DNA from: Notospermus geniculatus
Taxonomy: Eukaryota > Nemertea > Pilidiophora > Heteronemertea > Lineidae
Direction: 5' to 3'
NCBI GenBank assembly: GCA_002633025.1
Contig: NMRB01001665.1
Coordinates: forward strand, 77,535 to 141,534
Length of the DNA stretch: 64,000 nucleotides
Part shown: positions 1-11,256 of the stretch, piece after piece
Numbering within the stretch: the first letter of the stretch is position 1
Layout of the letters: the number at the start of each line of letters is the position of its first letter
Program-made: the position numbers and the translations under genes
The notes under the pieces: generated by a model
The model's database searches: none
What the model was told of the DNA's origin: nothing
The model's input: the letters and a program-made list of their open reading frames with translations, nothing else

Positions 1-487
1 ATTCTTTCTCCAATACACACACATCGCGCGAGTCATGTATGCATTATTGCTCATATCAAGTACATTGCGTTTCTGTGAAAATATATTCAAATAACAAAAC
101 TTTGGCAAAAGAAATAAAATAAGATTTATGTGCAACATGTTTGCAATGATATCAAATTGAGTTTCTGAAACTCAGACGAGTGGTGTATTATTTGTTGATG
201 CCGAAGTTATTGCCATTGTACCACATATTTTAACTGCGCGCAATCACTAAAGAACCCTGACCAACCTCATGCTCAAGTTCTCACGGATTGTACTAAGTCT
301 ACCCAGGCTCTGTCACCTGGACACTATCTCTTGATGTGTCTCGATAGAAAGCCTGAGACTGAATACAGTGGCGCCACCAAATACATGTACGCTGGTGGTC
401 TATCATGTTCTGGAGGTGTTTCGAAGGGCGTTTGCACTTCTGTAGACCACCATACTACGGCGCTGTGGTTTTTGTTCATGGAGTTCA
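1..487 (-). mobile_element. Dispersed repeat, candidate LTR of the BEL/Pao relic (copy 1)
   Basis: This stretch closely matches 17583-18071, including the block around the GCGCGAGTC motif and the end reading TTTTTGTTCATGnAGTTCA. On the minus strand it would begin TGAACT and lies directly after the gag fragment, where a 3' LTR could sit if pol had been deleted. The left end is outside the window, so terminal dinucleotides and a target duplication cannot be checked. It may instead be an unrelated dispersed repeat. Confidence 0.5.
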
Positions 488-1202
488 GCTTTAACAATAG
501 GGAGAACACTACGAACAGACTGTCCTTCAAAGCTAACATTACACGTGGTATCACATCCGACGGCGTTTTCTCAGTTCCTACGTCACCAACACGACTACGA
601 CTACTACCACCACGAGACTTAGATTTTCCCTTAGACTGTTTCCTCCGTCGTCCCGTGTCACACAACAGACTATGGTGGATACCATTGCAATTCCGACACT
701 TGGCACTACACGAGTTGGCAAGATGGCGCGGACTCAAACATCTAAAACACAACCTACACCTCATGATCTTACCTTTGCGCTCGCGAACTGAGAGATTGAC
801 CAAATCCCAACACTTATACGTTGCGTGGTTCCGACCACAAATTCCGCACGTCTGGGAACCGGAACCACTTCCCTCTGTACTAACCGACCACTGAGACTCA
901 GTGGTACTGTCAACTGCAGTGGTTGGTAACGCTACAGCTGAGGGCAAGACCTCTTCATCAATCTTCCCTTCACAACACAAATCTGCACTATCACGGCGTC
1001 GTATTTCTTTCTTCAAGAAGGCCAACAAGTTATCTAAATCAGACTCCTTACCATCGCAGTCTCTGGCCCACTCCAGTCTTATATCTCCCGGCAAACAAGA
1101 AAGGACAATGGGGCTATCCAGAATATACTTCAACCTCTCGATAATAGGGGTCTCTGCTGTACTATAAGTTTTACTATCCACTTTCTGTTCATTGAGTTTC
1201 AT
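324..1202 (-). pseudogene. BEL/Pao retrotransposon gag fragment, zinc-knuckle part
   Basis: A 292-codon open frame. About residues 118-182 carry three Cys/His clusters (CGICGRNHATYKC, CRLCFRCLSPRHLANSC and CRNCNGIHHSLLC), the arrangement of BEL/Pao Gag nucleocapsid domains. The preceding segment with PGDIRLEWAR is the usual stretch between the DUF1759 region and the knuckles. The first roughly 30 residues look like read-in from a junction, because the matching upstream gag lies at 1951-2697, past about 750 bp of foreign sequence. The last 60 residues run into the dispersed repeat at 1-487. No protease, reverse transcriptase or integrase is seen, so this is a dead fragment. The family call rests on motif recognition. 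Confidence 0.8.
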
Positions 1203-1960
1203 TGTTTATCAGTTCTTTGGGAAGTTTGACCTTGACCTCTGACCTTGACCTTGACCTATGATCATCAGGGTTATTACATAATCGAAATTGGCATCCTAAA
1301 TAACCTAAATATGGGTGTTATCAAACCTCTACTGCTACCACAGACAGAGACATTCCAAATTATCAAGTTTGACCTTGACCTGATCATCAAGGTCATTACA
1401 TAATCAAAATGGGCATGCTCAATAACCTAAGTATGGGTGATATCATGTCTCTACTTAACCACGGGCAGAGATATTGCAAATTATCAAGTTTGAAAATATC
1501 AAAATCTCATGATATCTCAATCACCCGGACACACGAGGCTGAGAATTTTACCACATCCTGTCCTTGGATAAGCAGGCATGAATTAAGACTTGTTTCATGT
1601 TGAACAGTTGACAATGTGGCAAGTTATCTCAAAATATCAAATTTCGTGATATTGAACGTCGATATCACCATGACCCAAACATCTAAGGTCAAAAATAATC
1701 AGCTCATTTGATTTCTAGGGTATAAAAACCTAAGGGTAGAACTTGTTTCTATTGCTCCAGGTGTTAACTGGTTATAGGAGCCGATTTGTGCCATCAGATA
1801 TGAGTGTGGTGGACAAAAATATCAAGTCTGATATGATGATTACGTCATTGGACGTAATTGAGGCTGAAAGTGATTATATCACTTTTTCTGCCTGTAAGTG
1901 ACGCTCCTCTGTTGATAACTCTATTTTTAAGTTTCTGAACAGTCCACCTTCTATACGCTG
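1203..1960. repeat. Repeat interrupting the gag, rich in TGACCTTGACC
   Basis: This segment separates the two gag halves. It begins with TGACCTTGACC repeats, recurring near 1227-1255 and 1368-1381 with TGATCATCA(G/A)GGT(T/C)ATTACATAATC, then an AT-rich part with several GATATC/ATATCAA motifs. The same family occurs inverted at about 18240-18965. Within the copy a block of about 125 bp is duplicated (near 1230-1330 and 1365-1465). It is a non-coding interspersed repeat of unknown class. Confidence 0.6.
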
Positions 1961-2697
1961 CCATGTTGCAAACAGTGACACTTAGGACTTACAGTGCAGA
2001 AGAGCCACCCGGTGGTGTAGTTTTCCCTGGATAGCCCCATTGGGGTTAGAAATACACCGAAATCACTACCTTTTATACCGTACGTTTCCAAACTTCTAAT
2101 ATGCGTCTGGAGAGAATCATACAGACCGGACAGAACTACCGGCTGTTTGGAACTACTGCTGGAAGCGGAACTCAAACTCAACAAACTCTGTATATGGGCA
2201 AATCTCAATCTTTCCTTTCGACCAAAGCGTTCTTCTAATAAATTCTTGGCAGTTTCATAATGATCAACGGTAATAGAAAGTCCGTCAATTACGGCCTTGG
2301 CGTCACCCTCAAGAAAGGAATCCAAGTACGTGAATCTACTAATTGTTGGCAAACCAGACTGATCTATAAGAGCACTGAATTTGTCCCAAAATGGTGTCCA
2401 CTCCATGACATTGCCACTAAATTTGGGAAGTTCGATCTTAGGCAGATGGACTCGATCCTTTTTAACGCCAGCCACAATCATGAGCGTGGCAGCGTGTGTG
2501 TCACTACTTTTAACAAGAGCGGTAGTTAGTTCTTGTACATACCGGATTATTTTGCTCCGTATTTCCAAAATGCCATCGATGTAGTCCCCATTTTCAGCTA
2601 CATTTGCTTCGATCTCCTCGGGCCTCTCCAGCAGCAGCTCCACTTCAACCTGTGCGGCTTTAAACGTTTCTACACGGCTGTCCAAATCCTTTAACAT
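1951..2697 (-). pseudogene. BEL/Pao retrotransposon gag fragment, DUF1759 part
   Basis: A 248-codon open frame whose first roughly 225 residues look like the DUF1759 region of BEL/Pao Gag. Recognisable blocks are LPKIELPKFSGNVMEWTPFWDKF and later FTYLDSFLEGDAKAVIDGL, followed by ERFGRKERL. The family similarity stops at about LTPM, and the last 20 or so residues read into non-gag sequence. It is in the same orientation and order as the knuckle fragment at 324-1202, so both came from one element later disrupted. Confidence 0.8.
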
Positions 2698-2758
2698 CCG
2701 ACGGAGGAGTTTAGAGATGTGATTTCCATAAAAGATACCGCTTCACCAAGGAGAACGT

Positions 2759-3025
2759 TTCTTATGTTTCTAGTATCCAGGGTCTTAGTTTTCTAGTAGG
2801 GTCTTACGTTTCTAGTATCCAGGGTCTTAGTTTTCTAGTAGGGTCTTATGTTTCTAGTATCCAGGGTCTTAGTTTTCTAGTAGGGTCTTATGTTTCTAGT
2901 ATCCAGGGTCTTAGTTTTCTAGTATCCAGGGTCTTAGTTTTCTAGTAGGGTCTTATGTTTCTAGTATCCAGGGTCTTAGGTTTCTAGAGGTCTTAGGTCT
3001 TGGGTCTTAGGTCTTTGCTTTCTAG
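2759..3025. repeat. 42-bp tandem repeat (two 21-bp halves)
   Basis: About six units of TTTCTAGTATCCAGGGTCTTA followed by TTTTCTAGTAGGGTCTTAT. Each 42-bp unit is a diverged dimer of a roughly 21-bp monomer. Units are nearly identical except at the right end, where they decay to GGTCTTAGGTCTTGGG. It lies between the gag relic and the Harbinger fragment. Confidence 0.9.
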
Positions 3026-3041
3026 ACACCCTTTGGTACAT

Positions 3042-3231
3042 GTAATTTTGGATTGGATAGAAGAAGAGATTACACCCAACTCCAACAGGAACGCTGGCTT
3101 TTACAAATGTAGTTACGCTACGATTTTACGCCACAGATCATTTCCAGATGACAGGTTGTGATCTTGCAGGTTTTCACCAAACTACAGTCAGCCGGATAGT
3201 GAACCAGGTATCCCAAGCAATTGCTCGGTAG
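3042..3231 (+). pseudogene. PIF/Harbinger transposase fragment, frameshifted
   Basis: From about 3042 one frame reads VILDWIEEEITPNSNRN; the +1 frame then continues TLRFYATDHFQ... and TTVSRIVNQVSQAIAR before a stop at 3229. In HARBI1-type transposases an IEDE-like helix, an RN step, the LRFYATG block and a TVSRIV helix-turn-helix follow in this order, so the match covers the N-terminal third of the family with one frameshift. No DDE nuclease domain follows. The downstream AT-rich sequence ends at about 3497 with TTGGTGCATACGGGCC, the same terminus as the Harbinger-derived MITE at 41841-42551. Confidence 0.75.
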
Positions 3232-3497
3232 AGGGGTAGGTTTAAACTTGGATTAATTCATTTTTGCCACAGCATATTACAATGACATCGTGTCCACAGA
3301 GTGTGACCTAATCCATTGGTAATAGCCATTTATGTTATGAAATTGGTTCAACCATGGATGAACCATGGACAACTTAATCTGTGGTTTAACTAGGTTGGTG
3401 CAGGTTCAAGTTCGGATGATTTAATCCACGTTTAATCCATGATTAGTAAGTCTAGGTTTAAGCCAAATTTTAAACCACTTTGGTGCATACGGGCCCA
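3232..3497. mobile_element. 3' part of a Harbinger-type element
   Basis: Non-coding, with AACCATGGATGAACCATGGAC and several TTTAATCCA-type internal repeats. It ends in TTGGTGCATACGGGCC, identical to the terminal inverted repeat of the MITE in the transposase exon at 41841-42551. I could not find its left terminus, which may be lost in the tandem repeat. Confidence 0.5.
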
Positions 3498-4527
3498 AAT
3501 GTTCAGGACGGTCCTGAACCAGGCAAGGACACGGAGGCTCGGAAGAAGTTCACACAACGAAGGATGTTTGGCAATTGCAAAGTTTATTCAAAAGAATTCC
3601 AATTTATAGGCCCAAGCATAAAAGGGACCCAATACAAGACTGTTTATTAGGAAAATGTCATAATATTAGGGAAAGCCTGAATAAGCATGACTAAACATGA
3701 CTAATGGTCAAGCCACACGATCCAATTTTTCTATCAAACTTTTTGATCAAACTTTTTGGTCAAATTTTTCCATTCGACCCTCCCATTCCACACGGTGGAT
3801 TTTTTTATCAGTCTTTCCGAATTTTGAGTCAAGGAGAGGCGCAGTATAGATGACATAACCATACAAAATATTCCGAAAACCGTGAAAATGACATCTATAG
3901 CTATTCATAACAAAAGGCCTGGTCACCGTGAACAAGGTGTTAATCGGACAATAAAAATATTTCCCCGTGCCACACGGTACGATTTGTAATTATTTGATCA
4001 AATCGTAGGAGAAAAATAGGACGGGCTCTATCCAAAACGATTTTGGATTTCGAAATTTGGTTAGTCAAATTCGTGAATTTTCCCCCTGCTACACGATAAA
4101 ATTTGTTCTTCAAACTTTTATGGTCAAATTAAACTGACAACTCACAGATTACACAATGTAAAAGGGAACAAGTAGGCCTAGATCAGATTTTAAGATCTAT
4201 GTATAAACAGTGGACCGTAAAGGAATGTCATCAAGCAGTAGTCCGTAAAGGAATGTGATCGCATCCCACAACAGGAGATATTTAACATGTTTAAGAAAAA
4301 CTGCAGTCCATTTACCTTTTTCCATGAGTGTACATGTATTTGTACCAGCATCATAAATTTTTCCATTACACATTGACCGACTTGCAGAAACACAGTCATT
4401 CATAATTCAACTGCACTGAATCATCAGATACCAATGTTTTCCCTTCTTCTTTACCACTGATTACTGTGTACACTTGATGACAAAAATATCCATGCACTTA
4501 AACTTGGCCATTCTTTCTATTTTCAGG

Positions 4528-6375
4528 ATGAATACTCTTAAAGTCCAAATTATCAACGACCCATCCAAAAGGGGCAAGATGTTCGTTGCCACTGTTTATA
4601 TACAAAGTGCAGGCAAACTTTATAGTCTGTTCTGGCCAAATCCAGAAACCCGCCTTATTAAGGATGCTTCTCTAATTGTAATGCCAAAAAAAGAGATGAT
4701 GAGCTAATGATTACTTTGACAGTCAAATCAAAGGTAACAAAAATCAAAGGTCAAAAATTTTGGAAGGTGATTCCTATTCATATATCGGGTCGGCAAAAAA
4801 ACCACATCAAACTTCAAATTTTGATTTCTCAACAACTGTCCATTATAATTTAATGAAATTTCGTACCATATAATGTAAAGATGTTTTGTTTCACATGTGA
4901 AAATTTTGAATATCAATTCAAAAATTTCACATGTTCAACAAAACATCTTTAAATCATACAGTACCAAAGTTCATTGAATTTGACAGTTGTCGCGAAATCA
5001 AGATTTGAAGTTCGATGCGTTTTTTTCGCCCACCCAATACTATCATTTTGTGTGTCGACTTTTGTGCTGTCTCTTTCTTTGGATCACACTAACATAATGT
5101 ACATTTTTCAGGTATTCCCAACATCACTAGTGGAAGTGCCTACAACCATACATCACAACTTCTTCCACGCCCCACTGTGCACCATACCAACTATAATGCA
5201 ATCACCAAAAAAAAGAAGAGTGTCTGTTGAGGCGACTGTTACACAGGTAAGACTCATTACATATTATGCACTCCCAAAAGAAACTTGAACCTGAAAGTTT
5301 GGAATGTTCACGTACCGTACTCAACTTCTAATGTACCTACCCAACCCCCAATATATTTCGATCAAATTCAACCTCTTCCCACAGTATACTATAACATCAA
5401 TGCAAAAAAAACTTCCATTTCAACTTGATGCCTTACATACCACAGTACAGCACATTTACTTGTTTCTTGATCATTTACAGATCTCGCCCATCAAAGCTAC
5501 AGACACCTGGAAACGACGCGATATTACATTAGAAGGCACAGTGAAGAATGAAAAAGTACAATGTAAACTGTGGAATGAGCACAGTAGTCTCGTCCAGGAA
5601 GAAAACCTCAACAAGCGTATCAAACTCCAAAATCTGGAAGTTGACGTATACCAAGAAATGGTCAGCTTGAAAACAACACAAGAAACAACCCTTGATGTAA
5701 GTTACTTGGTAAAGTTCTACCAACACACAACATAGTCCTTTTTCAACAAACAATGAAGCACAGTTCCCAATGAACAATAAAAAGAACCAACAATAGAACC
5801 ACTTTATTAATACGACCCAAACTGTATTGTCAGCAGTAGCAGCATTTGTCACACAGGATACTTCACCCCAATACTACTGCTTGTTCTTTCTCCTAAGAAC
5901 TGAACTAATGACTAAGCTGTGAAAAACCGTGATAAAATTTCATTACAGGAGTAGACCTAGTCTTTCGGCCTCAGCCAGTGACATTCAACTTCCCAATCAG
6001 TTCCTCCGACACACTCTTAAATGCAGGAATTTCAAGCAAACTTCTTACAAAGTGTGCTATTTCTTGCACACATCACACTAACTTAATACAGATGTATTAC
6101 TCCACAAGCAAGATTGCCTTAAAACGCAAGCCAAAGACAAATGCTCAATTTACACAACATCACTTTCTTTACAGGAAATGGACACAGAAGTCACTCTGCA
6201 AGTAGAGATACTTGCTGTGGACTCCGACACCAATGAGCTCCTCATCATCCCAGAAGGAGAAACAGATGCACAGACCTATTCTTTCGACAACGCAGCGACA
6301 ATCACAACTGACCAGCTCCCCACAATTGTCACAGCAACAATATTGGGCAAAAGCATCTTGGACCTGCAAGAGTAG
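4528..6375 (+). CDS. RPA-like OB-fold protein, four exons
   Basis: Exons by GT/AG and phase: 4527-4677, 5112-5246, 5481-5696 and 6175-6375 (TAG stop). Every junction is phase 0 and the exons total about 233 codons. The exon preceded by TTTTCAG opens with ATG at 4528; a non-coding upstream exon is likely. Exons 2 and 3 join SVEATVTQ to ISPIKATDTWKRRDITLEG, then CKLWNEHSSL, the pattern of an OB-fold of the RPA70 DNA-binding type (V-T-x-I-S-P, R-x-I-T-L, L-W). Exon 2 also carries a basic PKKRRVSV stretch that could be a nuclear localisation signal. The last exon is acidic. It probably binds single-stranded nucleic acid. Whether it is a host gene or cargo of an element is unclear, since its introns hold fold-back repeats. 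The donor GTAATG after exon 1 is the weakest site. Confidence 0.65.
4790..5035. mobile_element. Fold-back (hairpin) element in an intron
   Basis: A long imperfect palindrome of about 245 bp. GTCGGCAAAAAAACCACATC at the left pairs loosely with GATGCGTTTTTTTCGCCCAC at the right. The core GTAAAGATGTTTTGTTTCAC pairs with the copy ending ACAAAACATCTTTAA. The centre is near 4915. It lies in the first intron of the OB-fold gene. Confidence 0.7.
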
Positions 6376-6617
6376 TAACTGCACGACCAGACATGCTGAT
6401 AAAGACAACACCACAACTTAATTGACCATCAATACCGTTCAATGAAACAACAATCACCTGCTGGACAGGACAATCATAACTGACTGTAATTCTGCTTAAT
6501 TCTACCTCTGATTCTACCTCTGATCTCCACTGATTTTCATCACTATTTGGACGATTTAGTCAAAGAAATATAATGTAACCTGCCACAGCAAAACCCAGAC
6601 TAAATCACTCTCAGCTT

Positions 6618-6751
6618 CACACGTTGAGACGAAAAGTTTGTCAATTTCACTATTGTCTGTCTATAGTGAAATCTAACCGAAATAAAGTCAGTTACATTTC
6701 ACAATAGACAGACGTCACAATATTGAAATTGACAAACATTTCGTCTCAACC
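6618..6751. mobile_element. Fold-back MITE
   Basis: GTTGAGACGAAAAGTTTGTC at the left and GACAAACATTTCGTCTCAAC at the right are inverted, with a second inner pair (CACTATTGTCTGTCTATAGTG against CACAATAGACAGACG). About 130 bp, no coding capacity. Inverted CAGCAAAACCCAG / CTGGGTTTTGCTG lies outside it. Confidence 0.75.
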
Positions 6752-6945
6752 TGCCAACCTCGGACCAACTTATTCTGGGTTTTGCTGTAACATGTCACAT
6801 ATCATGTTCACTGATTGTGGCTTAATTCCAAACTACAGTCAAAGTACCGGTAAAGGTACCAAGCTCAGACCAACTTATTCTGGGTTTCCTGTAGCAGGTC
6901 ACATATCCTGTTCACTGATTGCAGCTTAATTCTCAATTGCACTTG
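6752..6945. repeat. Tandem duplication, about 100-bp unit
   Basis: Two copies of a block containing CAGACCAACTTATTCTGGGTTT, then GTCACATATC(A/C)TGTTCACTGATTG. They begin near 6760 and 6865 and are separated by AAAGTACCGGTAAAGGTACC. Moderately diverged. Confidence 0.7.
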
Positions 6946-7059
6946 AAGTAAAGTTACACATGTATACACATGTACACATACATGTATGTATAAGATGAAT
7001 ACATCATTTCATCTCATACTTCCCTCTTCACTTCTTCCTTTTACCATTACATGTATTTC

Positions 7060-7645
7060 ACACCTAAACCTGTAGATGCTATTGACCTGAAATTTAATAC
7101 ATATATAGACCTACATCTACCCCTACGTCAGGTGACCTATGACACAAACTTGCAGTCTGATTTCACTCTTACCTTGGCCACCAGGTGGCGAAAACCAAAA
7201 ACACAAAAAGTGCAATAACTCCTGAACTAATGACTGGATCACCTCCAAATTTTTATCATACGTGTATCTAATGAAGGTACATTACATATATAACGGGTTT
7301 TTGGTTTGACCTACTTTTCACAGTCACAGAGGTCAAAGTTCAAAATTTTGCCTTTAAGTGACACATTTCGTAACCGCAGGTGTTATTGGCCTGAAATATG
7401 GTACATATATACCCCTAGGTCAGGTGACCTATGACACCAAATTTCGGTCCAATTTGACTCTTTGCTTGGCCACCAGGTGGCAGAAACCAAAAACACAAAA
7501 AGTACAAAAACTCATGAACTAATGACTGGATCCTCTCCACATTTTTATCATTGGTCCTTCTAACGAAGATGCATAACATAAAGTCAGCGGTTTTTGATTT
7601 GACCAACTTTTCAAGGTCACAGAAGTCAAAGTTCAAAAGGGGATG
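7060..7645. repeat. Tandem pair of an approximately 310-bp repeat with a CCACCAGGTGGC core
   Basis: Two diverged copies (about 7060-7350 and 7375-7645). Each contains CAGGTGACCTATGACAC, then TTGGCCACCAGGTGGC, then AACCAAAAACACAAAAAGT, then ACTAATGACTGGATC, and ends in AGGTCACAGAGGTCAAAGTTC-like sequence. The same family runs inverted at about 34880-35590. Confidence 0.75.
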
Positions 7646-7720
7646 AGCACCTAAGAGACTAACCTGCACAAAGTGTGTATCTCAGAGACAGTGACTTCGA
7701 TTAGCTCAAATTCGCACATA

Positions 7721-9463
7721 CGGGAAACTCCCACTTACCACATCGTTTCATCCAGGCCTAAAATTTTCTAAGTTCAATTTTGCTCACTATTGTTAGCGGG
7801 AGAGGTAGGGGTGAATGTAAGAGCGTTATTGTCATGAGTTATGGGTATTGCCCACCACAACGTCCTACACCATAACTTTGGGTTTGGGTCACTGGATTGA
7901 AGGCCATATGGTTTTCGTCAATACAATATGAGCGTGAACACGGTGCATTTCGGTCAGCTGTGCATTGGGCCTAGAGCTACAACAAAAGAGGTGAATGCAA
8001 GCTGAGGTTATTAGCCATCGGCGCAGAATAGGATTTTTTTCCTGGTGGTTGTACGACATTAGAGCCTTTGATATCCCACCGTTAAATCCTATGATAGGCC
8101 TGACATTGGAGAGAATCGCGATCCTGAAGCGTAGAATATTGAGTCGAGAACCATTGAGCTCCATGCTAACTTGGCTCGTTGTTGGCTCTTGTATTTGTTG
8201 TAATGCAGGAGGAAACCAGAATTCCAGTGGAAACCTAGGTGTTAAAGAGAGTTGCCCTGTCTATCACATTGAATAATAGCTCCGACCCGGAATCTAACTG
8301 GGAACATCAGAGATGACTGCCGCCCATATTTCTATTGCACCATTCTGGCGGTCCTGAAGTCATACGGCAGCTCGGGGTGTTAGTCGGTTCAATTGAAGAT
8401 GCCGAAATTAATGTTTTATCGTCAATTCACCAACATTTTCATTAAATTTGAGTAAAATGACTTGGTAGTTGAGAAAGACGGAGGGTTTAGAATTGTTTTC
8501 AGCCCTGTGTAACGTCGATCAGTGTTGCCCGTATTTCTGTGTTTTTCTTATTGTTTCCCTCCTGACAGATTAAGCGGCAACTGACCCAACAATAACCATT
8601 CTAGGCCGTGTCTATTGTTGTGGAACACTGAGATACAAAAACACTCACAGATGTTACACTTCAAAACTCAGACAAGCAGACCGAACTTGATCAAGGAAAT
8701 TTTTACAGGCTTTCCTCTGTTGCGGTGTTCCTTTTTCATTGAGGGCCTCAAACAAACCTGCTGACTTAGAAATTGACCAGACTGACAGCAGTACTAAAAC
8801 TTGCTGTTGTACAAAGTTTCTGTTGTAGGCCAAAGGACACCTTTCCATTCATGCATGCTCTACCTGCGCTTGACCACAGCAGATGAATTTCTTTTGTTGG
8901 CGTAATTGAAGCAAATGCAGGCTCATTGTCACATTTCTTAATAATTACCCAACACAGCCACGCAGAACGGCGAATAACACTACCGCAACAAGTTGTGTCA
9001 TAAGCCGTGGTTACACTACATAGAAATACCCGGGTTTTTTGACACCCGGGTCTAGCCCGTCTCTGAAAAATCCCTCCTGAGGCCCGGTGCCCGTCAACAC
9101 TACTCACATTTTGTGACGGGGACCTAAATTAAGCCCTCCAAAACCCGTTCCAGCTCGGAGGGGATTATTACACGGCATTTTTTACAGGTGTGGACAGAAA
9201 AAACCCGTGTTCGACACGGGTTTTTTATGTAGTGTAACAAGGGCTATTGTTGGTATTCACTGACAAGACCATAGTTATTCATGCTTTTGGCATGTCCTAC
9301 GGTATAGCACTCAGTCATGGGGACATGGAACCGACCTTTGCAGCGAAAACTCTATTGTGAGCATTCCATTTACCACCCACATCCCCTATAGAAATAGGAA
9401 AAATTCGGACTTAGAAAATTTTATCCACGCAGAAGGGACGATGTGGTAAGTGGGAGTTTCCCG
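7721..9463. mobile_element. 1.74-kb non-autonomous transposon with long TIRs and TA duplication
   Basis: The left end CGGGAAACTCCCACTTACCA and the right end TGGTAAGTGGGAGTTTCCCG are exact inverted repeats. Similarity extends inward about 60 bp through AAAATTTTCTAAGT. Both ends abut TA (7719-7720 and 9464-9465), consistent with a TA target duplication. No transposase is seen inside; open frames there are short and unrecognisable. A second element is nested at about 9008-9240. Confidence 0.8.
9008..9240. mobile_element. Nested fold-back MITE
   Basis: GTTACACTACATAGAAATAC followed by CCGGGTTTTTTGACACCCGG at the left faces ACCCGTGTTCGACACGGGTT followed by TTTTATGTAGTGTAAC at the right. Inserted inside the 7721-9463 element, so it is younger. 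Confidence 0.8.
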
Positions 9464-9739
9464 TATTATATCTCATGTGAAGTTATTGATAACAGCAACA
9501 AGAAAAATTATTTTGGTCAACTGTTACCCATTAATTTGAAACAATGGTTTTTTTAGATGGCTAGAAATGGTGGAAAAAACAGGATTCATTTTCTGTGTTT
9601 TCACAGTAGCTTGAAGACCACTTCAAAGAAAAAGTTCCAATGCTTAGTTTTGATTTATTGATCCCAGATTGATAGGAAATGAAGCAAGAAGATTCTGTGA
9701 TCTGTGGGTGGAATTATGCTCTGGAAGAATAGGCCTACA

Positions 9740-10250
9740 CTATGATAGGTACCAAAATATGATAGGGACCAAAATATGATAGGGACCAAAATCAAAATGA
9801 CTGATGAGATAGGGCCTAGGGCCTGTGCCTAGCCTAGGCCTAGGCCTAGGCCAGGGCCTATTTATTACTAAAGAAAAGCTAGGCTAGCTAGCTAGGCCCC
9901 TAGGGCCTAGGCCTAGGTGGCCTGTCTCTCACTCACTGACACTGGCACTGGCAGTGCGCCTATTGAGCATGTTGAGCCAGTGATTTTTTACAGTGTCATG
10001 GTGTAGGCCTACATGGTGTATCAGCACTGCCATGCATGCTGTCGACTGCATGCTACTACCGGTAGGCCAACTCATGCTACTGTGTCAGCAGTGGTCAGTG
10101 TGTGCATCATGCATGCCATTATAGGCCTAGGCCTATATGGCCCTGGCCGCGCCTGTGCCGTAGCGTGGGCATGCCATGCACGATGCATGGACGGTGCGAT
10201 GGTCATGATGATGGGACTGGGATCGGAGCACCGACTTTCATTCATGACTT
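9740..10250. repeat. Low-complexity region of AGGCCT palindromes
   Basis: Contains GATAGGGACCAAAAT repeats (9750-9800), then a run of overlapping GCCTAGGCCTAGGCCTAGGC (9825-9925), then CATGCATG-rich sequence to about 10210. No coding signal. Confidence 0.6.
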
Positions 10251-10713
10251 TTTAGGCCTACCGTTCAACTAGCTCTTTTTTCCTGCCACCGAGCTTGCTA
10301 CCTCTCTTCTTCAGCTCATCTTTTAAATTGGTGAGCGACCAGCTGGCATATTTATGATCCATGATGCATGCAGTGAGTTGGTATTGGTTCCGTTCACGAA
10401 AAAAATCGTCACATCGTTCATTCAGCAGGCACTCATCAGCTCAACGCTCAATGTCAACTGATGTCAGATTTCGCGCCCACCCGGAATCTACTTCCGGTCG
10501 CAGCGCTCACAGCGCCATCTCGCCGATTAGTTCCTCCGGTTCCTCATTCCGTGTGTGTTACGTGTTAGGTGTTACTTCAACAGATCTGTAACGGATCTGT
10601 TACACTAACACCTAATTCTGAAATCGATACAAACACCGCTTTGACACGGATGTTACCGTGGTGTTAGGTGTTACAGATATGTTGAAAGTGGTCAATCTCA
10701 ACACGCTTGTTAC

Positions 10714-11256
10714 ACTAACACCAACACCTAACAGGTCCTGTTACATGAGGTGTTGATAATCTCAGCAGCCTGGAATCTGTTAACATTAATTTTGCTCTAA
10801 TTTTGTAATTCCTTCAGATATCTTGTTGCTGTTTGTGGTAATGAGGTTCAAAAATTGTCCTGTTAAAATAAAAACTGTAGGTTTCCGTTTCTTTTAATTA
10901 ATACAGATTTTTTAAAAAATCCTTAACACTAACCTCTAGAGGTTAAGACGGTGTAACACCGTCATGATTTCAGAATTGGGTGTTACTAACACCAACACCT
11001 AACAGGTCCTGTTACATGAGGTGTTGATTCAATCTCAGCAGCCTGGAATCTGTTAACATTAATTTTGCTCTAATTTTGTAATTCCTTCAGATATCTTGTT
11101 GCTGTTTGTGGTAATGAGGTTCAAAAATTGTCCTGTTCAAATAAAATTGTAGGTTTCCGTTTCTTTTAATTAATACAGATTTTTTAAAAAATCCTTAACA
11201 CTAACCTCTAGAGGTTAAGACGGTGTAACACCGTCATGATTTCAGAATTGGGTGTT
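10714..11256. repeat. Recent tandem duplication, 271-bp unit
   Basis: The copies at 10714-10984 and 10985-11256 differ at only a few positions, for example an extra TTC in TTGATTCAATC and TTCAAATAAAATTG against TTAAAATAAAAACTG. Both contain ACACCTAACAGGTCCTGTTACATGAGGTGTTG and the palindromes CCTCTAGAGG and GGTGTAACACC. Flanks at 10550-10710 hold more GTTAGGTGTTAC/GTAACACTAACACC motifs. Confidence 0.9.

Noticed and set aside
4300-4395. Minus-strand CNGKIYDAGTNTC followed by a GTAAAT donor, like the WD microexons
   Set aside because: The only nearby acceptor gives a different phase (2-1) and spacing is C-x11-C; it is 17 kb from the other exons.
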